From NCBI GenBank assembly GCA_902627735.1, contig CACOKI010000009.1:1-45459 (forward strand): a stretch of 45,459 nt of DNA. The letters run 5' to 3'. The notes beneath the pieces were generated by a model, which saw nothing but the letters and a program-made list of their open reading frames with translations, ran no database searches and had not been told where the DNA came from. A program made the translations under genes and the position numbers. This document shows, piece by piece, positions 1 to 8,652 of this stretch (the stretch's first letter is position 1; each line of letters begins with the position of its first letter). This DNA comes from an uncultured Pelagibacteraceae bacterium. Its GTDB lineage: Bacteria > Pseudomonadota > Alphaproteobacteria > Pelagibacterales > Pelagibacteraceae.

Positions 1-1507
<1,507 letters not shown>

Positions 1508-1538
1508 TTATAGCGAATAAAAAAGTAAAAGAAAAGTA

Positions 1539-1841
1539 TTAATTATTATTTTCTGGAATTGACGGGGTATCTTCAGTTTTTTCCTCAACAGTGTCCAAAA
1601 CTGAAGAAGTTGGTATCAAATCACCTCTGGATACTATTGTTAATGCTAAACTACAAATTATGAACAGAGTCGCTACAATAGCTGTAGCTTTTGTCATAAA
1701 ATTTCCTGCAGATCTAGAAAACATAAAATTTTCTTGCGAAACACCAATACCAAGAGCACCACCTTCGGATTTTTGCATTAAAACTAACAAAACCAATATG
1801 ATTGCTAGTATGATGTTCAATGTTAGTAATATATTTTCCAT
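1539..1841 (-). CDS. secG: Protein translocase subunit SecG
   Basis: SecG is the small accessory subunit of the SecYEG inner-membrane channel. The 100-residue product has two hydrophobic segments (about residues 4-22 and 51-70) separated by the family motif MQKSEGGALG near residues 22-31 and a cytoplasmic loop with NFMTKAT. The tail after residue 72 is polar and acidic, as is common in alphaproteobacterial SecG. The ATG at 1841-1839 begins right before the first membrane span. It lies 5 nt after tpiA and 40 nt before pyrG, matching the conserved tpiA-secG-pyrG order. A reading frame on the opposite strand over the same bases is a shadow. Confidence 0.95.
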   Translation of the reverse strand: MENILLTLNIILAIILVLLVLMQKSEGGALGIGVSQENFMFSRSAGNFMTKATAIVATLFIICSLALTIVSRGDLIPTSSVLDTVEEKTEDTPSIPENNN

Positions 1842-1846
1842 GTGGC

Positions 1847-2584
1847 TTAATTATATGTTTTTTTAATTATATCAATAAATTTTTTTGAATTCTGAGATGC
1901 ACCGCCAATTAAAAAACCATCTAATTTTTCAATAGTTTTTAAATCTTTTATATTTTTAGGGTTTACAGATCCTCCATATAAAACTTTATAATCTTTAAAT
2001 TTATTTTTAATAAAACTTATCGTTTCATATAATTCATTGATCTTAGGAATTAGACCTGTTCCTATTGCCCAAACTGGTTCATAAGAAATTAAGATCTTTT
2101 TTTTGTTTTTAATTTTTTTTAAACCTGAAGTAATTTGTTTATTTAAAATTTTTTTAGTGAGTTTTTTTTTTCTTTCACCCAACGTCTCACCAATACAAAA
2201 TATTACATTTAAACCAGATTTAATGGCACTTTTAATTTTTTGGTTAATAAGAGAATTGTTTTCGCCATTTCTTCTGTTTTCAGAGTGACCTATAATAACA
2301 TAACTTGCGCCTACGTTCTTAAGCATAGTTGCGTTGATTGATCCAGTAAAAGCACCTGATTTATGATTTTCGTGACAATTCTGTCCACCTACCATCAAAG
2401 GTGTATTTTTTAATCTTTTATACATTGGATATATTAAAGTAGTTGGTGGACAGTAGATTATTTTAACAGATTTTTTATTTTTAAAAATTTTTAAAAATTT
2501 AATTACTGGATTTATTGAATTTAATGAATTTAAACCACCAAACATTTTCCAATTTGCAATAAATATCATATATTTATTTGTCAT
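1847..2584 (-). CDS. tpiA: Triosephosphate isomerase
   Basis: This enzyme interconverts dihydroxyacetone phosphate and glyceraldehyde 3-phosphate in glycolysis and gluconeogenesis. The 245-residue product has normal family length. It shows NWKM with the catalytic Lys13, IIGHSENR with His100, SYEPVWAIGTG with the catalytic Glu169, and the phosphate-binding GGSV near 204-207. The first ATG at 2584-2582 was kept; an in-frame Met6 would also leave a complete enzyme, so the first five residues are uncertain. It is the first gene of the leftward tpiA-secG-pyrG unit and is divergent from the PpiD-like gene across 56 bp. Confidence 0.97.
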   Translation of the reverse strand: MTNKYMIFIANWKMFGGLNSLNSINPVIKFLKIFKNKKSVKIIYCPPTTLIYPMYKRLKNTPLMVGGQNCHENHKSGAFTGSINATMLKNVGASYVIIGHSENRRNGENNSLINQKIKSAIKSGLNVIFCIGETLGERKKKLTKKILNKQITSGLKKIKNKKKILISYEPVWAIGTGLIPKINELYETISFIKNKFKDYKVLYGGSVNPKNIKDLKTIEKLDGFLIGGASQNSKKFIDIIKKTYN

Positions 2585-2640
2585 CTGATTGATTTTAATC
2601 TATAGGTTTGCTTTTTATAGATCAATAAATTTATAAAGCA
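2585..2640. promoter_or_regulatory. Divergent promoter region between tpiA and ppiD-like gene
   Basis: This 56-bp gap must hold the promoters for both the leftward tpiA unit and the rightward ppiD-trp unit. It contains an inverted repeat, ATCTATA at 2598-2604 and TATAGAT at 2616-2622. Each arm read outwards is a plausible -10 hexamer (TATAGA), one on each strand. The -35 elements are not clear. The reading as paired -10 boxes is inference; a dyad operator is an alternative. Confidence 0.45.
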
Positions 2641-4059
2641 ATGATAAGTAGTTTTAGAAATTTTGCCAAAACCAAGTTTGCTGGCTTATTAGTTTTCATT
2701 ATGATCATACCTTTTGTTTTTTGGGGTATGGGAGGGATGTTTAGTAGCGGAAATACAAATAATATCGCTAAAGTTAATGAAAAAAATATATCTACAGAAG
2801 AATTTATTGATTATTTAAATAACTCAGGAGTACCTCAAGAATATATAAGAGAAAATTTAGATAAAGAAATTATTCAAGAACTGTTAGCAGGTTTAATATC
2901 TTCTACTTTGTTAGATTTAGAAATTGAAAAACTTAATATATCAATTTCAAAAGATACTTTATTAAAACAAATTAAAACTAATAAAAATTTTTTAGATGAA
3001 AATGGAAATTTTCAAAGGATAAAATATGAAAAATTTTTATTAGAGAATAATCAGTCTGCTGCTGGATTTGAACTAAGATTAAAAAAAAGAGAAGAACAAA
3101 AAAATTTATTTGATTATATTGGTGCTGGAACAATCTCTCCTGAATTTTTATCAAAAAAATTATTTATTGAAGAAAATAAAAAACTTGAAATAGAATTTTT
3201 AAATTTGAAAAATTTGTACGCAAAAAAAGAGGAAATTACTGATAGAGAAATAAATGAATTCATTAAAAAGAATAATGATCAGTTAAAGGTTGAATATATT
3301 GATTTCAATTATGTAGTTTTAAATCCCAAGAATTTAATAGGTACAGATGATTTTAATCAAACCTTTTTTGATAAAATTGATGAAATTGATATTGATATTT
3401 CCAATGAAATCGATTTTAAATTGATTGTATCAAATTTAGACATTGAGCCAATAAGTGTCAAAAACTTTAAATTTTCAAAAGATAAAAATGAAATAGAGAA
3501 AAAAATTTTTGAATTGAGAAAAAATAAAATTGATCTATTTGAAAATGAGAATGATTATATCCTCTATGAAATTCAAAACATTGATCAAAGAGAAGCTGAC
3601 ATAAATGATCAAGAAATAAAAAGTGAAATAATTGATATATTAGTGCAAAAAAGTAAGTTCGATTACAATCAGCAATTATTAGAAAGGATAAATAATAAAG
3701 AATTTAATAGAAGTGAGTTTTCAAAAATTGGGAAAAACTCTATCCAAAAGATAGAATTAAATTCAATAAGAGATAATAAAAAATTTGAGATCAATTCTGT
3801 AAAATTATTATATTCTCTCCCTATCAATTCGTTCACATTAATTAATGACGAAGAAAATAATATTTATTTAGCTATGATTAAAAATTTTAGAAATGAAAAT
3901 ATTGATACGAGTAATGATAATTTTAATGAATTTATTAATAAACAAAATTCAAACAATAAAAAGAGTATTCTAAAATCTTATGATATGTTATTGAGTGATA
4001 AATATAATATAACTCTAAATCAAAAAACAATCGAACGAGTAAAAAATTATTTTCAATGA
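2641..4059 (+). CDS. PpiD/SurA-type peptidylprolyl isomerase, periplasmic folding factor
   Basis: This is a membrane-anchored periplasmic chaperone of the PpiD/SurA-N type, helping newly exported proteins fold. The 472-residue product starts with a short cytoplasmic end (SSFRNFAKTK), then one membrane span at about residues 13-32 ending in FWGMGGMF, then a helical SurA-N-like domain beginning IAKVNEKNISTEEF. A parvulin-like region should follow from about residue 200, but I see no strong isomerase signature, so catalytic activity is doubtful. E. coli PpiD is about 620 residues, so this version is short. Its TGA overlaps the trpE ATG (ATGA at 4056-4059), making it the first gene of the trp transcription unit. 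The location next to tpiA and trpE matches other alphaproteobacteria. Assignment to the family is fairly sure; the exact role is inferred. Confidence 0.82.
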   Translation: MISSFRNFAKTKFAGLLVFIMIIPFVFWGMGGMFSSGNTNNIAKVNEKNISTEEFIDYLNNSGVPQEYIRENLDKEIIQELLAGLISSTLLDLEIEKLNISISKDTLLKQIKTNKNFLDENGNFQRIKYEKFLLENNQSAAGFELRLKKREEQKNLFDYIGAGTISPEFLSKKLFIEENKKLEIEFLNLKNLYAKKEEITDREINEFIKKNNDQLKVEYIDFNYVVLNPKNLIGTDDFNQTFFDKIDEIDIDISNEIDFKLIVSNLDIEPISVKNFKFSKDKNEIEKKIFELRKNKIDLFENENDYILYEIQNIDQREADINDQEIKSEIIDILVQKSKFDYNQQLLERINNKEFNRSEFSKIGKNSIQKIELNSIRDNKKFEINSVKLLYSLPINSFTLINDEENNIYLAMIKNFRNENIDTSNDNFNEFINKQNSNNKKSILKSYDMLLSDKYNITLNQKTIERVKNYFQ

Positions 4060-5516
4060 TTATTAATCGAAGCTTCAAAGATTTTAAGTTTCGACATAGA
4101 AGCAAACAAAATCAGATAATATTTACCTCAAAAAAAGTTAAAAAAGATGAAGAGATTATAAATCTAATAGATAATTTTTTAATCGAGAAAAATAGTTTTA
4201 TTTTTGAGTCAGTTGAAAAAGGTAAAATTAAAGGTAGATATACTATTTTTGGGAAAAATCCTGATAAAATTTGGGAGTTTAACAATAATAACTCATATCA
4301 AATAAAAAATAAAAAAAGAGTTCTATTAAAAGAAAAACCAGAACATTTAATTGAAAAAATTATTGAAGAATTCAAATTTGAAACTCCCAAAAATTTACCA
4401 AAAATTTGCTCTTTAATATCTGGTTTTTTCTCGTATGACGCTATTAGATATATAGAAAAAATTCCTAATAACTGTAAAAATGATTTAAAATTACCAGATG
4501 TAAGACTTTTACGCCCCAGAACTCTTGTAATTCATGATAATTTTAAAAAAGAGATCTTTTTTATAAACAATATATTTAAAGATGAAAAAATTAATAATTA
4601 TCAAAATAGATATAATGAAATTAAATCAGAACTTAACAAACTACTTATCCAATCTTCAATAAAAAATCTTCATAATACTGTAAATACTAAGTCAAAAAAT
4701 ATTAAAGTAAAATCAAATACATCTAAAAATAGATTTATTAAAATGGTTAAAAAGGCAAAAAAATACATTCAATTAGGAGATATTTTTCAAGTAGTTTTAA
4801 GTCAAAGATTTGAAGCTAATCTAACTAAAAAGCCAATAGACATTTATAAAAAACTTAGGGTCACAAATCCTTCTCCTTTTATGTTTTTCTTTAATTTTAG
4901 TGATTTTCAAATAATTGGAGCTAGTCCAGAAATATTAGTTAGATTAAGAGATAATAATATAACTGTAAGACCTATAGCGGGAACTAGACCTAGAGGAAAA
5001 AATTCTAAAGAAGATCGATTTTATGAAAGCGATCTACTTAATGACAAAAAAGAACTTTCGGAACATTTAATGCTTTTAGATTTGGGAAGAAACGATGCTG
5101 GTAAAGTAAGTAAAATTAATACAGTTAAGGTAACGGAAAGTTTTATAATTGAGAGATATTCACATGTAATGCATATTGTTTCAAATGTAGTTGGTAAATA
5201 TAATAAAAAATTCTCTAAATTTAAATCACTATTAGCTGGTTTTCCTGCAGGGACAGTCTCAGGAGCACCAAAAATAAGAGCTATGGAGATTATTGATGAA
5301 TTAGAAACATCTAAAAGAAAAGTTTATGCTGGCGGTATTGGTTATTTTTCTGCAAATGGTGAATTTGATACATGTATAGCTTTAAGAACAGCTGTTGCAA
5401 AAAAAAATAAATTCTATGTTCAAGCTGGCGCTGGAATAGTTGCGGATAGTAAACCAATAAACGAATATAACGAAACAATTAATAAAGCAAAAGCTTTAAT
5501 AAATGCATTAAAATGA
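4056..5516 (+). CDS. trpE: Anthranilate synthase component I
   Basis: TrpE converts chorismate to anthranilate, using ammonia delivered by TrpG; it is the first committed step of tryptophan synthesis. The 486-residue product has all chorismate-binding blocks: GDIFQVVLSQRF, RPIAGTRPRG (about 305-314), SEHLMLLDLGRND, ERYSHVMHIVSNVVG, FPAGTVSGAPKIRAMEI, GGIGYFSANGEFDT and QAGAGIVADS. The N-terminal domain carries FESVEKG, corresponding to the tryptophan feedback-site motif. The ATG overlaps the stop of the upstream folding-factor gene (ATGA), and its own TGA overlaps the trpG ATG in the same way, suggesting translational coupling. Para-aminobenzoate synthase is the main alternative, but trpD and trpC next door favour TrpE. 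Confidence 0.95.
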   Translation: MIINRSFKDFKFRHRSKQNQIIFTSKKVKKDEEIINLIDNFLIEKNSFIFESVEKGKIKGRYTIFGKNPDKIWEFNNNNSYQIKNKKRVLLKEKPEHLIEKIIEEFKFETPKNLPKICSLISGFFSYDAIRYIEKIPNNCKNDLKLPDVRLLRPRTLVIHDNFKKEIFFINNIFKDEKINNYQNRYNEIKSELNKLLIQSSIKNLHNTVNTKSKNIKVKSNTSKNRFIKMVKKAKKYIQLGDIFQVVLSQRFEANLTKKPIDIYKKLRVTNPSPFMFFFNFSDFQIIGASPEILVRLRDNNITVRPIAGTRPRGKNSKEDRFYESDLLNDKKELSEHLMLLDLGRNDAGKVSKINTVKVTESFIIERYSHVMHIVSNVVGKYNKKFSKFKSLLAGFPAGTVSGAPKIRAMEIIDELETSKRKVYAGGIGYFSANGEFDTCIALRTAVAKKNKFYVQAGAGIVADSKPINEYNETINKAKALINALK

Positions 5517-6088
5517 AAAAAATAATTTTAATTGATAATTATGATAGTTTTACTTTTAATCTCTATCATTATCTTTCTTCATTAAAAGTAAATGTTGATG
5601 TAATAAGAAATGATCAAATTACTTCTAACGAAATTTTGGAAAGAAAATATCATAAAATTGTTATTTCTCCTGGTCCGGGTAATCCAAGTCAATCTGGTAA
5701 TTGTCTTAAAATTGTAAAATCTTTATACAAAAAAATGCCAATACTTGGAGTTTGTTTAGGTCATCAAATAATAGGACATGTATTTGGATCAAAAATAGTT
5801 CAGGCTAAAAAACTAATGCATGGAAAAACTAGTAAGATATTGTCAAAAAAAATAGGTATATTAAATAATCTTCCCAACATATTTGAAGCAACCAGATATC
5901 ATAGCTTAATCATTGATAAAAAATCATTGTCTAAGGATCTTAAGATAACTGCTGAAACTAAAGAAGGCTTAATTATGGGTGTTCAACACAAGAAATATAA
6001 TGTTCATGGAGTGCAATTTCACCCTGAAAGTATTAAAACTAAAATAGGTATTAAAATTTTAAAAAACTTTATTAATATTAAAGCTTAA
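5513..6088 (+). CDS. trpG: Anthranilate synthase component II, glutamine amidotransferase
   Basis: TrpG is the class I glutaminase subunit that feeds ammonia to TrpE. The 191-residue product starts KIILIDNYDSFTFNLYHYL, has the oxyanion region SPGPGNP (about 52-58), the nucleophile in GVCLGHQ (Cys81) and the HPES motif with His170 and Glu172, completing the triad. Length is typical. It overlaps trpE by 4 nt (ATGA), and its TAA shares one base with the trpD ATG (TAATG). Such amidotransferases can also serve para-aminobenzoate synthesis (PabA); a shared role is possible in a small genome, though I did not see another copy here. Confidence 0.95.
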   Translation: MKKIILIDNYDSFTFNLYHYLSSLKVNVDVIRNDQITSNEILERKYHKIVISPGPGNPSQSGNCLKIVKSLYKKMPILGVCLGHQIIGHVFGSKIVQAKKLMHGKTSKILSKKIGILNNLPNIFEATRYHSLIIDKKSLSKDLKITAETKEGLIMGVQHKKYNVHGVQFHPESIKTKIGIKILKNFINIKA

Positions 6089-7080
6089 TGAAACAATTTA
6101 TAGAAAAAATAAAAAGTAAAAAAGATTTATCTTTTGAAGAAAGTAAGTCAGCTTTTGAAGTGCTAATGGAAGGTAAAGCAGAAGATCAAGAAATATATGA
6201 TTTTTTGACACTATTATCAGCTAAAGGTGAGGCTTCAGATGAAATAGCTGGTGGAGTTTATGTTCTAAGAAATAAGTCTAAAAGAGTTAATGTAGAAGAT
6301 TGTGTAGATACATGTGGTACAGGTGGGGATGGTATGAATACACTAAATATTTCTACAGCATCTGCATTATTACTTGCTAGTATGGGTGTTAAAGTGGCAA
6401 AGCATGGAAATAAAGCTGTATCCTCTAAATGTGGATCTGGTGACGTTTTAGAGGCTTTAAATATAAAAATAAATTTAGAACCAAAAGATATTGAAGCTCA
6501 AATTTATAAAAATAATTTTGGTTTTATGTTTGCCCCTAATTATCATAGTGCAATGAGATTTGTTGGACCAACTAGGAAAAAAATTGGAAAAAGAACTATT
6601 TTTAATATGATTGGACCATTAAGTAGTCCTGCTTTAGTAAAGAGGCAAGTTGTTGGTGTTTTTGACAAAAAACTCCTAAAGATATTTGCAAATGCTTTAA
6701 ATAATTTAGATATTAAATTTGCATGGATTGTAAATAGTGAAGATGGTTTAGATGAAATTTCACCTTATGCAAAAACGAATGTTATTCAATTAAAAGATAA
6801 TAAAATTTCTGAAGTTGTAATTAATCCAACAGAATTAAACGTTAATGCAGATAAATTTGAAAATCTAGTTGGTGATGATGCAAAATTTAATGCAGAAAAA
6901 ATGATTAATATATTTAAAGGTGAGGATAATGATTTTTCTAAAGCTGTGTGCTTAAATGCTGCAGCAGGATTAATAGTAAATGAAACTCATCAAAATTTTG
7001 CTGATGCATATAATAACGCAAGAGAACATATTTTATCTAATAAGGTAATCAAACATTTAGAAAAAATTCAAAATGGCTAA
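6088..7080 (+). CDS. trpD: Anthranilate phosphoribosyltransferase
   Basis: TrpD joins anthranilate to phosphoribosyl pyrophosphate to give phosphoribosylanthranilate. The 330-residue product has the PRPP-binding DTCGTGGDG (GTGGD at 77-81), NISTASALLLA, KHGNKAVSSKCGSGD (KHGN at 105-108) and the downstream GP motif in FNMIGPLSSPA. Length and motif order are normal for the family. It is a stand-alone enzyme, not fused to TrpG as in E. coli. It shares one base with trpG and overlaps trpC by 8 nt. trpF, trpB and trpA, needed to complete the pathway, are not in the window and presumably lie elsewhere. Confidence 0.96.
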   Translation: MKQFIEKIKSKKDLSFEESKSAFEVLMEGKAEDQEIYDFLTLLSAKGEASDEIAGGVYVLRNKSKRVNVEDCVDTCGTGGDGMNTLNISTASALLLASMGVKVAKHGNKAVSSKCGSGDVLEALNIKINLEPKDIEAQIYKNNFGFMFAPNYHSAMRFVGPTRKKIGKRTIFNMIGPLSSPALVKRQVVGVFDKKLLKIFANALNNLDIKFAWIVNSEDGLDEISPYAKTNVIQLKDNKISEVVINPTELNVNADKFENLVGDDAKFNAEKMINIFKGEDNDFSKAVCLNAAAGLIVNETHQNFADAYNNAREHILSNKVIKHLEKIQNG

Positions 7081-7864
7081 AAATATTCTTGAAAAAATAA
7101 TAGTCAAAAAAGCCAATAAAATAGCTAATTTGAAAAAGACTATCTCATTAAATTCATTAGATGAATTGATTGATAGAAATAAATCATTTATAAATTTTAA
7201 AGAAAAAATTGAAGATAACATAAATAATAACAAATTTTCGATTATTGCTGAAATTAAAAAAGCAAGTCCTTCAGCGGGTATAATTATACAAAATTATGAT
7301 CCTATTCAAATAGCTACAATATATAATTCAAATAAAGCCACTTGTTTATCAGTGCTGACTGAAGAAGATTTTTTTTTAGGAAATCTTTTACATATTAGTA
7401 AAATTAAACAAAAAATTAATTTACCAATTCTTTGTAAAGATTTTTTTATAGACAAATTTCAGGTACCATTAGCAAAAAGTTATGGAGCTGATGCAATTTT
7501 AATTATATTGGCCGGTGTCAGTGAAAGCCTTGCAAATGATTTATATGAAGAAGCTTTAAGACTAAATATGTCCATCATAGTTGAAGTTCACACAGTTGAA
7601 GAGGCAAAGAAAGCTCTTAAATTTAAAAATGCTTTGATTGGTATTAATAATAGAAATCTAAAAACTCTAGAGACAGACATAAATACAACTTTTGATATTC
7701 ATGATGTATTAGTTAATCATCCCGGTCCATTAATCTCTGAAAGTGGAATTAAAACTAAAGATGAACTCCTAGAATTATCTAACAAAACTTCTATTAAAAC
7801 TTTTTTAATCGGTGAATCACTTTTGAAAAATTTAGAGAATAATTCAATTTTTTCAGTCCTTTAG
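7073..7864 (+). CDS. trpC: Indole-3-glycerol-phosphate synthase
   Basis: TrpC closes the ring of carboxyphenylamino-deoxyribulose phosphate to give indole-3-glycerol phosphate. The 263-residue product is a single TIM-barrel with IIAEIKKASPSAG (catalytic Glu/Lys pair near residues 60-62), LCKDFFID (catalytic Lys), IIVEVH, GINNRNLKTL and the phosphate-binding ISESGI. It is monofunctional, with no TrpF domain fused. The ATG at 7073 overlaps the end of trpD by 8 nt, and the product begins MAKNILEKIIVKKA like relatives. It is the last gene of the trp unit; an 88-bp gap with the lexA promoter follows. Confidence 0.96.
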   Translation: MAKNILEKIIVKKANKIANLKKTISLNSLDELIDRNKSFINFKEKIEDNINNNKFSIIAEIKKASPSAGIIIQNYDPIQIATIYNSNKATCLSVLTEEDFFLGNLLHISKIKQKINLPILCKDFFIDKFQVPLAKSYGADAILIILAGVSESLANDLYEEALRLNMSIIVEVHTVEEAKKALKFKNALIGINNRNLKTLETDINTTFDIHDVLVNHPGPLISESGIKTKDELLELSNKTSIKTFLIGESLLKNLENNSIFSVL

Positions 7865-7896
7865 TCAAATAAACCCCTATTTTATTAACTTTTTTA
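7863..7896 (+). terminator. Weak candidate terminator after trpC
   Basis: An AT-rich stem can be drawn from 7863-7873 pairing with 7881-7890, with one mismatch and one bulge, around a CCCCTAT loop. It is followed by a run of six T (7890-7895). It starts inside the trpC stop codon. The stem is almost all A-T pairs, so it may not work as an intrinsic terminator. It also overlaps the proposed lexA -35 box. Confidence 0.3.
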
Positions 7897-7913
7897 CTAT
7901 TGTGAATTATAGA
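7885..7913 (+). promoter_or_regulatory. Probable lexA promoter
   Basis: TTAACT at 7885-7890 (four of six matches to the -35 consensus) is separated by 17 nt from TATAGA at 7908-7913 (four of six for -10). The -10 is followed immediately by the first LexA half-site, so the expected transcription start lies inside the operator. That is the usual layout for LexA self-repression. The sequence match alone is moderate; the position next to the operator raises confidence. Confidence 0.5.
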
Positions 7914-7950
7914 GAACTTTTGTAGAACACATTTTGTACGATATTTGTTC
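7914..7950 (+). promoter_or_regulatory. LexA (SOS) operator with four half-sites
   Basis: The sequence holds GAAC (7914-7917), GAAC (7925-7928), GTAC (7936-7939) and GTTC (7947-7950), each separated by exactly 7 nt. The first pair is a perfect alphaproteobacterial LexA box (GTTC-N7-GTTC) read on the minus strand. The second pair is a box on the plus strand with one mismatch (GTAC for GTTC). The last half-site ends 2 nt before the lexA ATG, so bound LexA would cover both the transcription start and the ribosome-binding region. The consensus is established for this class; the second box and double occupancy are inference. Confidence 0.85.
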
Positions 7951-7952
7951 TT

Positions 7953-8630
7953 ATGCTAACAAAAAAACAAAAAAACCTACTTTTGTTTATCAACAAGAAG
8001 TTGAGAAGTTCAGGTGTATCTCCTTCTTATGAAGAGATGAAACAGTCATTAAATTTGAAATCAAAATCTGGGATCCATAGATTAATAAGTGCTTTAGAAG
8101 AAAGAGGATTTATTAAAAGATTGGCCCATAAGGCTAGAGCTCTTGAGGTTGTTAAATTACCAGAAACTGCATCTGCAAATGATATTTATAACAATTTTTC
8201 ACCAAGTGTAATTAAGGGTGGCTTGGATGATGAGAAGGCATTTTCAGATGAAAATGAGGTCCCAGTTTTAGGAAAAATAGCGGCAGGAACTCCTGTTGAG
8301 GCTATTCAAAATGAAGTTTCTAGAATACCTTTACCGAATAATTTAGAAAAAAATGGTGATTATTTTGGTCTTAAAGTTCAAGGTGATTCTATGATTGAGG
8401 CAGGAATTCATGAAGGTGATACAGTTATAATCAAAAGAACGGATACTGCAGATAATGGAAAAATTGTTGTTGCTTTAATTGACGAACATGAAGCGATGTT
8501 GAAAAGAATTAGAAAAAAAGGAAAAGTTGTAGCCTTAGAAAGTGCAAACAAAAACTACGAAACAAAAATTTTTGGACCAGATAGAGTAAAAGTTCAAGGT
8601 GTATTAGTATCTTTATATAGAAACTTCTAG
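7953..8630 (+). CDS. lexA: LexA repressor, SOS regulator
   Basis: LexA represses DNA-repair genes and cleaves itself when stimulated by RecA on single-stranded DNA. The 225-residue product has an N-terminal winged helix (about residues 1-68, including SPSYEEMKQSLNLKSKSGIH), a linker of about 35 residues, and the S24 peptidase-type domain. The cleavage site is Ala111-Gly112 in GKIAAGTPVEA, the nucleophile is Ser146 in GDSM, and the general base is Lys184 in AMLKRI. All key residues are present. The ATG at 7953 directly follows an SOS operator, so self-regulation is expected. In relatives lexA sits between trpC/moa genes and comEC/gltX; here only trpC and gltX flank it. Confidence 0.97.
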   Translation: MLTKKQKNLLLFINKKLRSSGVSPSYEEMKQSLNLKSKSGIHRLISALEERGFIKRLAHKARALEVVKLPETASANDIYNNFSPSVIKGGLDDEKAFSDENEVPVLGKIAAGTPVEAIQNEVSRIPLPNNLEKNGDYFGLKVQGDSMIEAGIHEGDTVIIKRTDTADNGKIVVALIDEHEAMLKRIRKKGKVVALESANKNYETKIFGPDRVKVQGVLVSLYRNF

Positions 8631-8652
8631 AAAAATAGTCTAAATAATTAGA

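Noticed and set aside
1591-1866. 91-codon plus-strand frame opposite secG and the tpiA end
   Set aside because: It is antisense to two well-supported genes and shows no domain or start signal.
3061-3240. Long A and T runs in coding regions as possible programmed frameshift sites
   Set aside because: Runs of seven or more A or T are common throughout the window, and every affected gene keeps one intact frame with full family length.
8639-8652. Five-bp inverted repeat (TCTAA/TTAGA) just before the gltX ATG
   Set aside because: A short, mostly A-T stem of this size is expected by chance in such AT-rich DNA.
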